This document shows positions 37,533-49,143 of a DNA stretch of 64,000 nt, one piece after another. The notes beneath the pieces were generated by a model. It was not told the DNA's origin, searched no databases, and saw only the letters and a list, made by a program, of their open reading frames with translations. Position numbers and translations under genes: made by a program. The DNA comes from Tubiluchus corallicola. Lineage: Eukaryota > Priapulida > Priapulimorpha > Priapulimorphida > Tubiluchidae. Each line of letters opens with the position of its first letter. Within the stretch, counting starts at the first letter, position 1. Where the stretch lies: assembly GCA_030141605.1 (NCBI GenBank), contig JAQGDQ010000980.1, forward strand, positions 1 to 64,000. The letters are read 5' to 3'.

Positions 37533-38020
37533 TTACTACTACTACTACCACTACTACTACTACTAATGCTACTGCTGCTGCTGCAGATCAAGTCTGTAGG
37601 TAAATACATTACTTCGCAAACATCATTTTACTAGCAAAATATTGCTGAATATCATACGTTTCATATTCATAGTTCCTTTTCCAACAATTTTTATTTTTAT
37701 TTTTTTGAAACATAAGCCATAGCAATCAACTGTGAAACATTGAATGATTTAGTCTTGGCCTTTCAGAGGAGAATGAGTCACATTAGGAATTGAAACTTGT
37801 TTGGTCTGTTCAAGAGTATATAACAATTAGGTGTAACGTCAGGTAATAAAGTATTTTCATTCTGTAGGAGATTTACATACAGATAGTTATCACACAGTGA
37901 ATTGCGCAAACCAGTTGTGCAAGAGGCATTTCAGTTTCAACAGGTGGCAAAACAAGTTAGACCGAGTACCTCAAAGATATGACATACAAGCGGACATATT
38001 TCTCGAAATAAATTAGTCAC
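36840..38020. other. Intergenic between genes A and B
   Basis: The two genes converge here. Besides a (CTA)n array at 37393-37580 nothing was recognised. Confidence 0.5.
37393..37580 (+). repeat. (CTA)n microsatellite
   Basis: Near-perfect CTA repeats with CTG interruptions at both ends. Confidence 0.96.
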
Positions 38021-38026
38021 TTTATT
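38021..38026 (-). terminator. Poly(A) signal of gene B
   Basis: AATAAA on the minus strand about 217 nt beyond the gene B stop codon. Confidence 0.5.
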
Positions 38027-38242
38027 GGTCATTTTACAAAACAAACCTGGAATTCATTTTTGAAACATTTCTGAATGCCTACTACATTTTTTGCAAAATG
38101 TTCATGGAATGTTTTAACAGTGTTGCACGCATGCTAAGTATTTGCAGCAACAAACAAACTCGAATAAAGTAGCATTCTAAATAATCAATCACACACAAAG
38201 TTTTTGACAAAGATAGCGCAAAGACTTCACCAACTACTTATA

Positions 38243-38429
38243 TTACCGTCCAATCAACACTCCACAAATGGAGAGCGGCTTCCCTTCAAGTGTGGAACCT
38301 CCAGTCATGATGAAAGCATTACTGCAGCTCCCAGCAGGTGTAGAAGTTGAACAATCGCATGAAAACGAGCATTTACGACGATCACCATACTCAAAAGACA
38401 ACACAGTGTCTTCCAGCAGCGTACAGTGT
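38243..38429 (-). CDS. Gene B exon 4 (last)
   Basis: The acceptor TTCTTTTGTAG ends at 38430. The exon encodes HCTLLEDTVLSFEYGDRR, then the Cys cluster, then TAA. The first base completes a Lys codon begun in exon 3. Confidence 0.75.
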
Positions 38430-40959
38430 CTACAAAAGAAATGCTTTATGGTTCAATTCAAAATATTTTGAAATAGTGAAAAAGTTTGTTAGTGTTAATT
38501 TCGTCACCATAGTGGCTTTTTCTTTGTTCTTTTCAGGATTAAGTACATAACTAAATGAATTATTCCAACTTACACGTAATGCAAGTAAAAACGTAAATTG
38601 GTTTTTCCAAAAGTTAAAGGAGAATGTAGCGAGGCAGCTTGCTTATTCGATTTTTCTTTGTTCTTTATTATGTATTTAGTCTCAAAGGGCTATAAGCTCA
38701 CTTAAAGTACCCAAGTTTTTGAAACCAAAGGACCCGTCAGATGGCTCTTGCGGCTATAACTGTAAAGGCACCCAGGTGACCCTCCGCGATTTTCCAATGG
38801 CTTAGCATTCCAGATGCTTTAGTACTACCCGCTCCTACATTTCATTGCTGCCAGACTTAAATCAAATTTACTTTTCTGCTTTTTCCGCACGAGTTCCGCA
38901 ACTTTTGCTACCATTTTAAAACAGGCTTTTCATTCGTTACTTCCCCTGAATGTACAACTAATACTTTAACCACGCACTACACGTTCATCATCGTACACTT
39001 ACTTGAACAGTCCAAGAAAACTGTCCTGATCGTTAGAATCCATTTTGGTCATAGCAATGGGTTGCGGGTCACCATTGCCTTCCGGCATACGGTAACAACT
39101 TGAGTTTTGCTGCATATAGATGAACAAGTAAAACTGGGAAAGATTATTCAAAGGCTTCCTGAACGTGACTCTGGTGAAGTATAAATAACTGTAGTAAATG
39201 GGTGTGAAAAGAATTGGCGTGTCACATATTTAACATTAACTAGTTTCAATATTTCGATGAAAGACTAATGTAAGTTTATGACAGCTTATTTTAGTTTTAA
39301 GGGGAGCATCTATAGAAAGAAAATTGGCATTTTTACTGTTTCTGAAAATTAAAATATATGATCTTAGAAAACATTATCCTTTGATAAAATAAGCCTTCTC
39401 ACAATTTGGACAAGTTGCATCTACTAGAAATATTTATTAGAGTCACCAACGTACTGTGTAATAATACCTTTTAAGGAACTTAGTGTACGAAGTATAGTGG
39501 ACCAACAAATTATAACAGTGGTCCAATATGTTCGAAAATTGTCTATTATACACGCACTTTTGTTGGGTCACTAATAAATTTTTGAGGTTTTGTTCTTTCT
39601 TCAAACAAGAGTTAGTTAACTAAGAACTTCGGTAATTGGGCTTTCACAGAAATAAGTTTTCAGAAACTTAATTGCCATTTAGTTTCAAACATCTGATAAA
39701 TCGGTTGTGCCAAAACCATTAAAGTTACGTAATTGAACAACCTCTTTTTCTATTCGTCGACTATTATATCAAAGAAAATTCAAAATGATTGTGTACCTCT
39801 GTGTGTATTTGAAGCCCTGATAAGTGAAGCAGGTTTCCGCCGACAAACCTCCAGCATTGCTGATGTCACCCAAAATGGTGATGAAATTTCTTGGATCTGG
39901 AATCAATTCACTTCTTGCGCATGCTGCAAAAATTTCAAGTAAATGTTCCTTTTGTTGAGCGGCAACACTATCAATGGTTTTACCTCCAATTTTGCCTTCA
40001 AAAAGGTGAAATTGGTTGAAGCGTGCCAGTACTGTATAGAAATAGGTTTTTATTAGATTGTTTCTTTTATTACTGCGTTGACATTTTTTAATATGCCAAA
40101 AAGTTTAGCCACCAATAGTTTTTTTATTATTATATAAATTTATTAAGAAAATGGAAAAAATAAATGAATAAGGAAGTACATTACACAAACGTTGCGACAA
40201 TCAAGTGTGCAAAACAAAACTACAAAAATGGCTGGAAATTCTAAGAAAAATAATAAAAGTGAGTGTCATAAAAAGTTAAATCGATAATAAATATAAAAAT
40301 AGCACGTCATTTTTTACAATCTCTCAGTTGAGCACTTTGCAAAAATTAATCGTTGTTGCAATTTGTTTGGGTATTGAAATGGAAATGAGCGCTAGTTGTC
40401 TGTGGGGGCTATAAGCTTATTAAGGGCACCCTGGAAATTTCAACGCTGTCTCGTTAGGGGTCGCGCAGAATCAACGAACAGGAATACAGAAACAATAAGC
40501 CCTTACATCAGTGTGATCTCCATTTACACCGTCAAAATTAAAAAGTTAGAGCTCAAGAAAAATTATTGCACTTTTGCAAAAAACAATTTTTCATGCTAGA
40601 AAATTGGATTGACGTCAGCAATGCAAAAGAAATTACAACTTTATTACCTGGAAATCCAATAACTAAATAAAAGAAGGCACCAAATTCTCAAAGTATTTAT
40701 TCTGTGTTAAAAAGCGAGTGTGTTAAACGTGTGCACATTCTTTTACAGTAAATATGAAAACGACCTTGGTAGACAAATGAAAGAAAAAGTTTAGAATCAA
40801 ATATAAATGTTAGTAATGAATTGATTTTTGTTAACTGGTCGTGTACAATTCTGCAAAAAATATTTTATAAACTTTTCAAGTGAAGACAAAACAAAAACAC
40901 TTACCAAAAATACACAATGCGCACAATAAAAAAGCAACCGTAACGGCAATATTACACAT
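38243..40959 (-). CDS. Gene B: four-exon secreted Cys-rich protein, 190 aa, family unknown
   Basis: Exons on the minus strand: 40959-40905, 40031-39797, 39098-39003 and 38429-38243. All phases join. The product starts with a signal peptide (MCNIAVTVAFLLCALCIF). Next comes a helical-looking domain (LFEGKIGGKTIDSVAAQQ, then EHLLEIFAACARSELIPDPR) and a Cys-containing C-terminal half (about nine Cys in the mature chain, including KCSFSCDC and a final SICGVLIGR). I do not recognise the family; the Cys pattern implies an extracellular disulfide-bonded protein. The exon 3 acceptor is the weak point. The in-frame choice is AAG at 39100-39099, while a CAG 11 nt upstream would break the frame unless an extra exon exists. 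Exon 1 and the promoter lie inside a 9-kb duplication; exons 2-4 lie just outside it. Confidence 0.72.
39003..39098 (-). CDS. Gene B exon 3
   Basis: Encodes CYRMPEGNGDPQPIAMTKMD through SFLGLF. The strong donor is GTAAGT (39002-38997). The upstream boundary is uncertain by 11 nt. Confidence 0.62.
39430..39585. mobile_element. Possible very short MITE in gene B intron 2
   Basis: TTATTAGAGTCACCAAC on the left and, reading the other strand, TTATTAGTGACCCAAC on the right form imperfect inverted ends about 150 bp apart. Class unknown. Confidence 0.3.
39797..40031 (-). CDS. Gene B exon 2
   Basis: The acceptor TATTTCTATACAG is strong and the donor is GAG/GTACAC. Encodes 77 whole codons from LARFNQFHLFEG to TYQGFKYTQ. 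It joins exon 1 in phase 1 (G+TA = Val). Confidence 0.75.
40905..40959 (-). CDS. Gene B exon 1 (signal peptide)
   Basis: ATG to a GTAAGT donor (40904-40899). Encodes MCNIAVTVAFLLCALCIF and one base of the next codon, a complete signal peptide on its own exon. Confidence 0.75.
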
Positions 40960-41035
40960 TTCAAGTTTTCAACGGACTTGTTCGTGAGACAACTGTTCAT
41001 TCGTAATATACAATGCAAATACCGTCTGCATACAC

Positions 41036-41042
41036 ATTTATA
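41036..41042 (-). promoter_or_regulatory. TATA box of gene B
   Basis: TATAAAT on the minus strand, 77 nt upstream of the ATG, which leaves room for a 5' UTR of about 50 nt. An identical copy lies at 50101-50107. Confidence 0.5.
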
Positions 41043-41049
41043 ATTTCAT

Positions 41050-41372
41050 GGATATCGACAATATGTGTAATATAAAATATGTTGTGTTAACTATGGGTAT
41101 TAGCAACACTGTGCAGCCAACTTGTTTCTAGGAAACGAGATTTGTCAAATGCTATAAATCACATTATGAATAAATTTTTTATCTGTATTCCGCGTGTAAT
41201 AAATATTTTTTGCACATTATTATACGTAATATAATTGAATACAAACACGGGAGGCAGAAAGAAGAGAAGAAAGAAAAGCAGCAAAAAACGGATAATTAAG
41301 AAAACAAAAAGAAGAGGAATGGAAGAAAAAGAAATCAGATGGAAAAACAAAAAACGAAGGATGAAATGAAAG
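41050..41372. repeat. Dispersed 0.35-kb repeat, copy in left duplicon
   Basis: Homologous to 30968-31318. It sits immediately upstream of gene B's TATA box, so any transcript start or enhancer it carries would also be present at 31 kb. Confidence 0.75.
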
Positions 41373-41467
41373 TCTTCTACAGGTATATCTACAGGTATCC
41401 CTAGCGTATACATCTATTGGTATTGGTATCATCTATAGGTATACAGGTATATTTGTGAATATCTAAA

Positions 41468-41469
<2 letters not shown>

Positions 41470-41563
<94 letters not shown>
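41470..41563. repeat. (CA)n microsatellite
   Basis: About 47 CA units; the partner array at 50536-50607 is shorter. Confidence 0.97.
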
Positions 41564-41566
<3 letters not shown>

Positions 41567-41579
41567 TGTCGATATATAG

Positions 41580-42096
41580 AGTGTATTTACATCTATATAT
41601 CTATATCTCTATACCTCTGTAAGTACGTTAGGCTACGCTATGCCTACTCTACTCTATTCCTTGATACAAGAGCGCTTTGTGGATATCTTTTTATAGAATA
41701 ACTTTGCTGTTGGTATTGTCAAGATATAGACACAATACTGCGCACTTTAAACCCCAAGCACGTGACGAATGTGCATTTTGATTTACTGTTTGCATTAAAA
41801 TTACCGATGAACCTGCATCTTGGCTTCGTTATTAATTAACCGCACATGTACAATCGTGTCACCAGGATAAGTGTAATTATTTGCATTCGTAATTAGTAGC
41901 GTCACTAAAGGAATAATTAAAATATGTGTCACATCACTGTTAGGCAATATATAATAGATTATCACATCGTAGCGATTATCATTTGTAAAACTAAACAGAA
42001 GCAGGTGGAGTCTTGGTGTCAAAGAGGTGTAAGTATGATTATGTTTTGTAAGGTTATATATGTTCACCGAAATGCATGATTTACAGTAGACACACT
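41580..42096. other. Non-coding, left duplicon
   Basis: No gene recognised between the two microsatellites; matches about 50608-51143. Confidence 0.5.
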
Positions 42097-42668
<572 letters not shown>

Positions 42669-42977
42669 CTGTCAAGAAAGTTGATGCAGTTAGTTGCACA
42701 AACATTTTCGAATCCACCGTGCACACGATTCAAATTCTGTCGGGCAACAACTTGTCTGAGATAGATTTTTGCTCGTCAGTGGGTTCGATAAACGTTATTT
42801 TACCAACTTTGTCGCTCACATTTTTATTAAAAACGTTCTTCATTTTCTATCTCAGTCAAACTCATCCTGCTGTTCTCTGCAGGCTCAGTGGAAAAGTCTC
42901 TGCCTCAGACAAAACCAGATCAAACCAATAAAAAGCAGTCGTTTAGGTCACGTGTCACCTAGTAGTTGTTTACTGAG

Positions 42978-43470
42978 CATTGTTTACTAAACAGCAACAG
43001 CATAATTTGTGGTTATGCTGACCACCATAGGATACATTATACCTCTGCTTAAAGACGTGTGACTTGCTAGTAATACGAAATTTAAATTCGCTTAGTTACG
43101 TTCCCTTATCTATGCTGGAATAACTGTAGACAACCGACATTGCTAGCGCGTGTGCAAAAATCATTGTTATTTTGAATTTATTGTCTACTACTTTCTTCTT
43201 TTAGGTGGAGTAGTTTGAGTAACTGACATTTTGTTTTATCAGATACATCGCCCGTATGATGTATAGACAAGCAAAATAAAGTTTCGACAATTTTAAAAAA
43301 ATCAACATATTGCATTTTCACTTTTATTTCGTGGTGAGACAATGCCCCTAAAATAAATAACTGAAAGTATTTTGTGCACAAAACATATTTAGAAAAAGTC
43401 ATAGGAAAGGTTTACTGGGATGCGTATGGTAAAAGGGTAAAATGTAAAAAAACCGGTCTGAGGGTAATTT
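42978..43470. mobile_element. MITE family B fragment without ends
   Basis: Interior of the element at 23736-24350, retaining over 90 percent identity by eye but lacking both CCCTTATAG termini. It lies upstream of gene C. Confidence 0.8.
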
Positions 43471-43494
43471 TTTATAAGAATTATAAATTAATTT

Positions 43495-43589
43495 TATAAA
43501 ATGTTCACTAAGGATAATTACATAGTATCACGCGAATCGGGTTTTTCATGATAATAGTGTACGTGCAATTTCTAGAGATAGTGACTCGT
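43495..43589 (+). promoter_or_regulatory. Possible gene C promoter and first exon
   Basis: TATAAAA at 43495-43501 and a GTAAGC donor-like site at 43588 would frame a short non-coding exon splicing to the TTTTTGTATAG acceptor at 43859. The -1 base of the donor is C, which is weak. The same sites occur in the right copy 9027 bp away. Confidence 0.3.
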
Positions 43590-43878
43590 AAGCCTATATG
43601 GCTGGATTTTCAAGTTTTTGTTATAACAATTTTAAGTTCTTACTAAACGAAATTGTGTCACTAAGATAAAGAATCTCTACTACTTCTACTAGTTCAGCTT
43701 GGCCAGCTTTGATAATACTTATCAATGTTTCCAGGCGTGTTGTTTGTTTGTTTATTTCGTGTGTTTTGTTTTGTATCTTTTACTTTTTACTGATTGGCTA
43801 TAATTATTTCAGTCTACAAGTTTAAATTTTTACATATCACATTTTTCGTTTTTGTATAGCGACAAGTAACTCGTCAAA

Positions 43879-44231
43879 ATGAGAAGCGTCATTGCAGTAC
43901 TTTTGACCGTGTCAACGGCACGCGCAGCATTCTTTCCCATGCCAGGTTTAAGCAATATGAACGCGTTAGGAATCCCTCAACATGTGAACGAGGCAGCAAT
44001 GCCATCAGGTGTGAACCAGGTAGAAGGCCCACCAGTTGTTAACGAGGTTGAGGGTCCTCCAGAAGGATATGATGAGACTTCGGTTGAAGAGACTCCTCCT
44101 GCGTCACCGTTTGCTTCAGCTATGAATAATTTGGTAAGAGCAGGTGCACAGACAGCGGGTAATTACGCTCGAAATCACGTGTCTAATGTAGCCAACAAAT
44201 TTGGTGGGTTAGGACGATCGTTTGCTAACAG
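43879..44231 (+). CDS. Gene C coding exon 1
   Basis: 117 whole codons plus two bases. The TTTTTGTATAG acceptor at 43859 precedes a 19-nt 5' UTR piece. Confidence 0.87.
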
Positions 44232-46280
44232 GTAATTTCAGTTTCTGTGGGAACTGACATTGTTGTTCTATTTCTAGTATAACCTTGACTGGTTCAATTT
44301 AACTTAATTCATTTAATTTGGTCAAGTTTAATTCAATTCAGTTAAGTTTTATTAACAATCTTCTTCTTCTTCCTAGCTTTTCCCTATGCGGGGTCGCCGT
44401 TGTGAATAAGTCTTCTCCATGCATTCCTGTTGTTGGCCATCTCTTAATTTATGTTCTTCTCTCTAAGGTCTCCATTAATACATTCAAACTATCTCAGATT
44501 GGGTCGTCCTCTTCTTGTATTTCCCAGCACTTCCATTTCCATGACCTCCCTTCCCACATGATCTTCCCCGACTCTTCTTTTCAGATGCCCATACCATCGC
44601 AGTCTTGCCTCTTGTATCTTTTTCGAGCCTTCCACTACTTTCACTGTTCCTCTGATATTACTATTCCTGATTTTATCCCTTCTTGTTAATCCCACCATCC
44701 ATCTCAACATCCTCATCTCCGCCACATCCATTTTCTTCTCTTCAGTCTTCTTTAGAGGTGCTGCTTCCAGCCCATAGTTTAATGAAGTTTTATTAACAAT
44801 AAACAAGTGAAATGAGAACAGTCAAAACTTACTAGTGATGTCAATGACTATTTAGTTAAATCTGCAGGGTTGTTTTTGATGATGCTCGTGCAAAATTTTG
44901 CTTTTGCAAAATTTTTTACGTAATTTACTAAAAATTTGAACGTAACTTAAATAGGGTCGCCGAAATTAAAGCAAAACCGGACCCAACCTTAAACCGATCA
45001 AAACAATCTACTCTTTAAAATACTGAAAGGAAACGTACTACTTTTTTCAAAAATGACGTGAAAAATTATTACCACACAAACACGATTTTCTCGTTCTCGC
45101 TACTAGTTCTTCGCTGTTACTTGCATTTTGTCATTCACTGGTTAGATGGGCACCAGCGCCTGTATTTCGGAAACGCATTACACAAAAACAGGTGCTGTAC
45201 CTCTCAGTTCAGATGTGTTAATTTGTGACGAACTACACACGTTCGACAGCTCGTGCGTGAGCACAGCGGTAAATTTAAAATTTTGATTTTTTTGCCTTAC
45301 AACTTTCCTAGTCTTAGAACAAACACACTGAATATCTTACAGTAGCACTGTACTTCAATTTCCGCCTTTGCAAACACGTGCGGACGCTCATGGGATTTTT
45401 TTACTGTTGAAAATTGTGTTAGTTTGTGATGTAATCAATAGTTGGGCTCGTCCGTCGTTAATCAAGTTTTTAATCTATTATTTAACTATCAGAAACGCTT
45501 TTGCAGTATTAATTATGTTAAAATGTATACTTTTATCGGACTTAAAAATTGACTAGTATGTGAAAAATCATCCTGTCTTCCTTTAAGCAACGTAAAACGG
45601 TCCAATAGACGGATAGGCGATTGGGAGATGGCTGTGTAGACGGCGAAAATTCGGTAAACGTAAAGTGCCCTTTGCTCATTTAAAATCTCATCTCAAAAGA
45701 TTATGCTTGAAAATTACACAGATTTCGGTCCTGCTACAACAGCAGAGTCAGTTTAATGATGGATCCGGTTTGGAGAACGCTAAATTACATATAAAAACAC
45801 AATAATTAATTTTTTATTTAGTTTGTAGATTGAATCTTGCTCTTTAATTCGCGTAACTGTAATCACGACTGTAGCAGACTTAGCTTTTTTTGTTAATCTT
45901 ACTTATCGTGCACGAGGCGCCATCTGTGACGGGAATGTAAAGCTTTTGGTTTTGGCCGGTTTTTTCTGTTTGTTACCTGCTAGTCACCTGTCTTGTTTTT
46001 ATACACCTGTGCTCTGAAGGGTTAATCCACTTTATGGGATCTGTTGGACATTTGTGTACTGATTATGTTACAATAAAGCATTCAGTGGTATTAACCTCTG
46101 TTGACAGTGTTTCTGTGACTACAACGACTTTTGTCTTGACTTGTTACATGCTGTAATACTTAATGGCAATCCGAAAATAAACAACCCTATAAGATAAACT
46201 CAATATTTTGGTTTTAAATTTGCAGTTTTGGTGGTGGTTTTGGAGGAGGAAGGAAGCGATCGGCGTATTACACATACTAG
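43879..46280 (+). CDS. Gene C: 135-aa secreted protein with FGGG/basic/Tyr tail
   Basis: Coding exons are 43879-44231 and 46226-46280. Exon 1 encodes MRSVIAVLLTVSTARA (signal peptide), then AFFPMPGL, a Val/Glu/Pro segment with two VEGPP repeats, an acidic Thr/Pro stretch, and an amphipathic Ala/Asn-rich region ending in KFGGLGRSFAN. The donor is CAG/GTAATT. Exon 2 follows the AAATTTGCAG acceptor, completes a Ser codon and encodes FGGGFGGGRKRSAYYTY then stop. The Gly repeat plus basic/Tyr end parallels gene A and shematrin tails. No catalytic domain is present; a structural or processed secreted protein (RKR could be a convertase site) is likely. The 1994-bp intron carries a LINE fragment and a solo LTR. 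Confidence 0.85.
44358..44790 (-). mobile_element. LINE (RTE-like) C-terminal fragment in gene C intron
   Basis: The minus-strand translation contains DVAEMRMLRWMVGLTRRDK, IRNSNIRGTVKV and ARLRWYGHLKRR, the widespread C-terminal block of endonuclease/reverse-transcriptase ORFs. After GRPNLR it decays towards a short AAGAAGAAGAAG 3' tail at about 44360. 5'-truncated. The plus-strand 123-codon frame over it is a shadow. Confidence 0.8.
45870..46123. mobile_element. Solo LTR with 5-bp TSD in gene C intron
   Basis: 254 bp beginning TGTAGCAG and ending TGACTACA (TGTAG/CTACA inverted ends). It is flanked by ACGAC at 45865-45869 and 46124-46128. It contains a polyadenylation-like ACAATAAAGC. The size, TG...CA ends and 5-bp duplication fit an LTR retrotransposon solo LTR. 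The same insertion is present in the other duplicon. Confidence 0.85.
46226..46280 (+). CDS. Gene C coding exon 2
   Basis: Encodes 17 residues, FGGGFGGGRKRSAYYTY, then TAG. The phase matches exon 1. Confidence 0.85.
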
Positions 46281-46323
46281 GTCGAAGATACTCAATCATC
46301 CATTTCTGCTTTCAAGAATTTTG

Positions 46324-46329
46324 AATAAA
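46324..46329 (+). terminator. Poly(A) signal of gene C
   Basis: AATAAA 44 nt after the stop codon. Confidence 0.65.
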
Positions 46330-46334
46330 GAGTG

Positions 46335-46830
46335 ACATCAGTTATTATTTGTGTGGAATATTCTTTTGTGTTATGTTTTCTGTGGTCGCGACTTAAAAAA
46401 CAGTGTAAATATAGTGGAAAAATTTCGTCGTTAGCCAATTTCTGTAATCATTTTTGATAATCTTCCATAATCAAGACACATATACACCTCCTATAGGAGG
46501 AAACTAGCACTTTTGTTCTGATTGGAGTAACTAATTTCAAGTCCCAAGTTCCATATATGTGTGTATTTTATAATTTGTTATTTTTTGATCAGCCCTGAAC
46601 AGTTTAGCACGTTAGCGCATTTATATAAAAAGGGGATTATCAGTTGACATGTTTTAAAAGGTTAATTTACGGAAGGCAAATATGTATCCAAATTAGTCAC
46701 ACGTGAGTTTTCCTAGTCTAATTCCTTTGATAATAAAGATTTAGGAGGTCAAATATTTGTGTAAAATGTTTGTATTTTTAACGCATTGTGGGTCTACATT
46801 ACGAAAGCGTTTTAGGGCCATGATATCCGA
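46335..46830. other. Non-coding downstream of gene C
   Basis: No feature recognised; conserved in the right duplicon. Confidence 0.45.
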
Positions 46831-46835
46831 TTATA

Positions 46836-48290
46836 AATAAATCTGGTTATAACAAACTTTTTTGCCATCCGATTGTAAAAAAATGTGGTTATAACCAATT
46901 TTTACCGTCCGATTGTAAAAAAATCTGGTTATAACCAATTTTTTGTCATCCTATTGTAAAAGATGTGGTTATAACCAATTGTTTGCCGTCAAATTGTAAA
47001 AGAATCTGGTTATAACCAATTTTTTGTCATCAGATTGTAAAAGAATCTGGTTATAACCAATTTTTGCCTTCCGATTGTAAAAGAATCTGGTTATAAACAA
47101 TTTTTTGCCGTCCGATTGTAAAAAATGTGGCAATAACTATTTTTTGCTATCCGATTGTAAAAAATGTGGTTACAACCAATTTTTACCGTTCGATTGTAAA
47201 AAAATCTGTTTATAACCAATTTTTTGTCATCCTATTGTAAAAGATGTGGTTATAACCAATTGTTTGCCGTCAAATTGTAAAAGAATCTGGTTATAACCAA
47301 TTTTTTGTCATCAGATTGTAAAAGAATCTGGTTATAACCAATTTTTGCCTTCCGATTGTAGAAAAAGTCTTGTACCTACTTTAATTTTTACCAGTCGATT
47401 GTAAAATAACGTAATAATTTTTTGCCTTCGTGGTCTTGCGCCATAATGATTCAATTTTACCGATCCGATTGAAAAAAGAATACGTTTACGCAACTCAATT
47501 TTATCATCCCTGTGTAAAAGATGGTTGCATATAAGCAATTGTTTATGCAAATAAATTTAAAGACCAGTCTGATTTTAACCAATATTTTTTATCGATTGTA
47601 AATCTGGTATAATTTTCATTATTGCATCTGGTTAGCAATTTTGCCATCCAATTGTAAAAAAATCTGGTTATAAACAATTTTTTGCTATCCGATTGTAAAA
47701 AAATCTGGTTATAAACAATTTTTGCCTTCCGATTGTAAAATAATCTGCTTATAACCAATTTTTGCCTTCCGATTGTAAAAGAATCTGGTTATAAACAATT
47801 TTTTGCCATCCAATTGTAAAAAATCTGGTTATAAACAATTTTTTGCTATCCGATTGTAAAAAAATCTGGTTATAAACAATTTTTTGCCATCCGATTGTAA
47901 AAAAATCTGGTTATAAACAATTTTTGCCTTCCGATTGTAAAATAATCTGCTTATAACCAATTTTTGCCTTCCGATTACCCAAATATTATAACAATTTTTT
48001 GCTACTCAGGTGAGAAGGCCAAAAATCTGGTTATAACCAATTTTGCCTTCCGGTTATGCCGTCTGGTTGTAACCAGGCTACCTGCCGTCCGATTATCTGT
48101 GGTTGTAAACAATTTTTTATCGTTATGCCGCGATCCTCAGTTTATAATAATTTTTGCCACCTTCCGATTTGTAAAATCGTGGTTATGATAACCAATTTTG
48201 CCGTCGGTATTATCTGGTTATAAACGAATTTTTTACCATCGATTGTAAAGGCGATCTGGTTATAACCATTTTAAATCAGTCAGTAGCTAG
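46836..48290 (-). repeat. 39-bp-type minisatellite, left copy, first block
   Basis: Units of about 38-41 bp with the core CTGGTTATAAACAATTTTTT and GCCATCCGATTGTAAAA. From about 47360 to 48290 the units become irregular, with many small insertions, deletions and unrelated words, whereas the matching part of the right copy (56380-57350) is regular. Confidence 0.92.
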
Positions 48291-48640
48291 GCACCATAAA
48301 TATGGAATGATTTGGCACCAGGTCATGCACGGGTGCCCGTCAATAATGTTTGAAAAATCGTTCGCAAACATTTCCATAAACGATTTATGTAAATGTTATA
48401 TAAAATGATATGAATATGACTTGTATTTTTAAATACTAGTCATTAAACTTTGCATTAAATAACTAACCCATATATAACTAGCAACAAAGATTTAACCTGT
48501 ATATTTGTTTATCCAATATTAGTACATTTATATAGTGTCATTATGTTTCTAAAAAATGAAGTGTGTATGTCTTGTATATTTCCACTTGCGACTTACCGCA
48601 ATAATAAATATCATATAAAAAACACCACCGATATAAACCA
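48291..48640 (+). mobile_element. LINE 3' fragment inside minisatellite, left copy
   Basis: Degenerate counterpart of 57350-57680. ATGGAATGATTTGGCA recalls the '(A)PKLWNDL' block near the C-terminus of many LINE ORF2 proteins. The tail (ACTAGTCATTAAACTTTGC onward) matches the LINE tail at about 4290-4494. Confidence 0.65.
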
Positions 48641-48717
48641 CTGAGCTTTACATTCTTCATCTTTCTACTTGCCATACTTTGCCACTAAGGTCAGCGTTGC
48701 TACCGCAAAGTAATTGC

Positions 48718-49143
48718 TATTAATTTTGCTATCCGGTTGTAAAAGAATCTGGTTATAAACAATTTTTTGCTATCCGGTTGTAAAAGAATCTGGTTATAAC
48801 AATTTTCATCCGATTGTAAAAAAATCTGGTTATAAACAATTTTTTGCCATCCGATTGTAAAAAAATGTGGTTATAAAAATTTTTTGCTATCCGGTTGTAA
48901 AAGAATCTGGTTATAAACAATTTTTTGCTATCCGGTTGTAAAAGAATCTGGTTATAACAATTTTTTTGCCATCCGATTGTAAAAAAATCTGGTTATAAAC
49001 AATTTTTTGCCATCCGATTGTAAAAAAATGTGGTTATAAAAATTTTTTGCTATCCGGTTGTAAAAGAATCTGGTTATAAACAATTTTTTGCTATCCGGTT
49101 GTAAAAGAATCTGGTTATAACAATTTTTTTGCCATCCGATTGT
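48718..49143 (-). repeat. 39-bp-type minisatellite, left copy, second block
   Basis: About 11 units with GCTATCCGGTTGTAAAAGAA variants; almost identical to 57776-58202. Confidence 0.93.

Noticed and set aside
38688-40432. Short similar words GGGCTATAAGCT at about 38688 and 40408
   Set aside because: Only about 25-40 bp similar; not enough to define a repeat family.
44318-44689. 123-codon plus-strand frame (and its copy at 53345-53716)
   Set aside because: Antisense shadow of a LINE C-terminal fragment.
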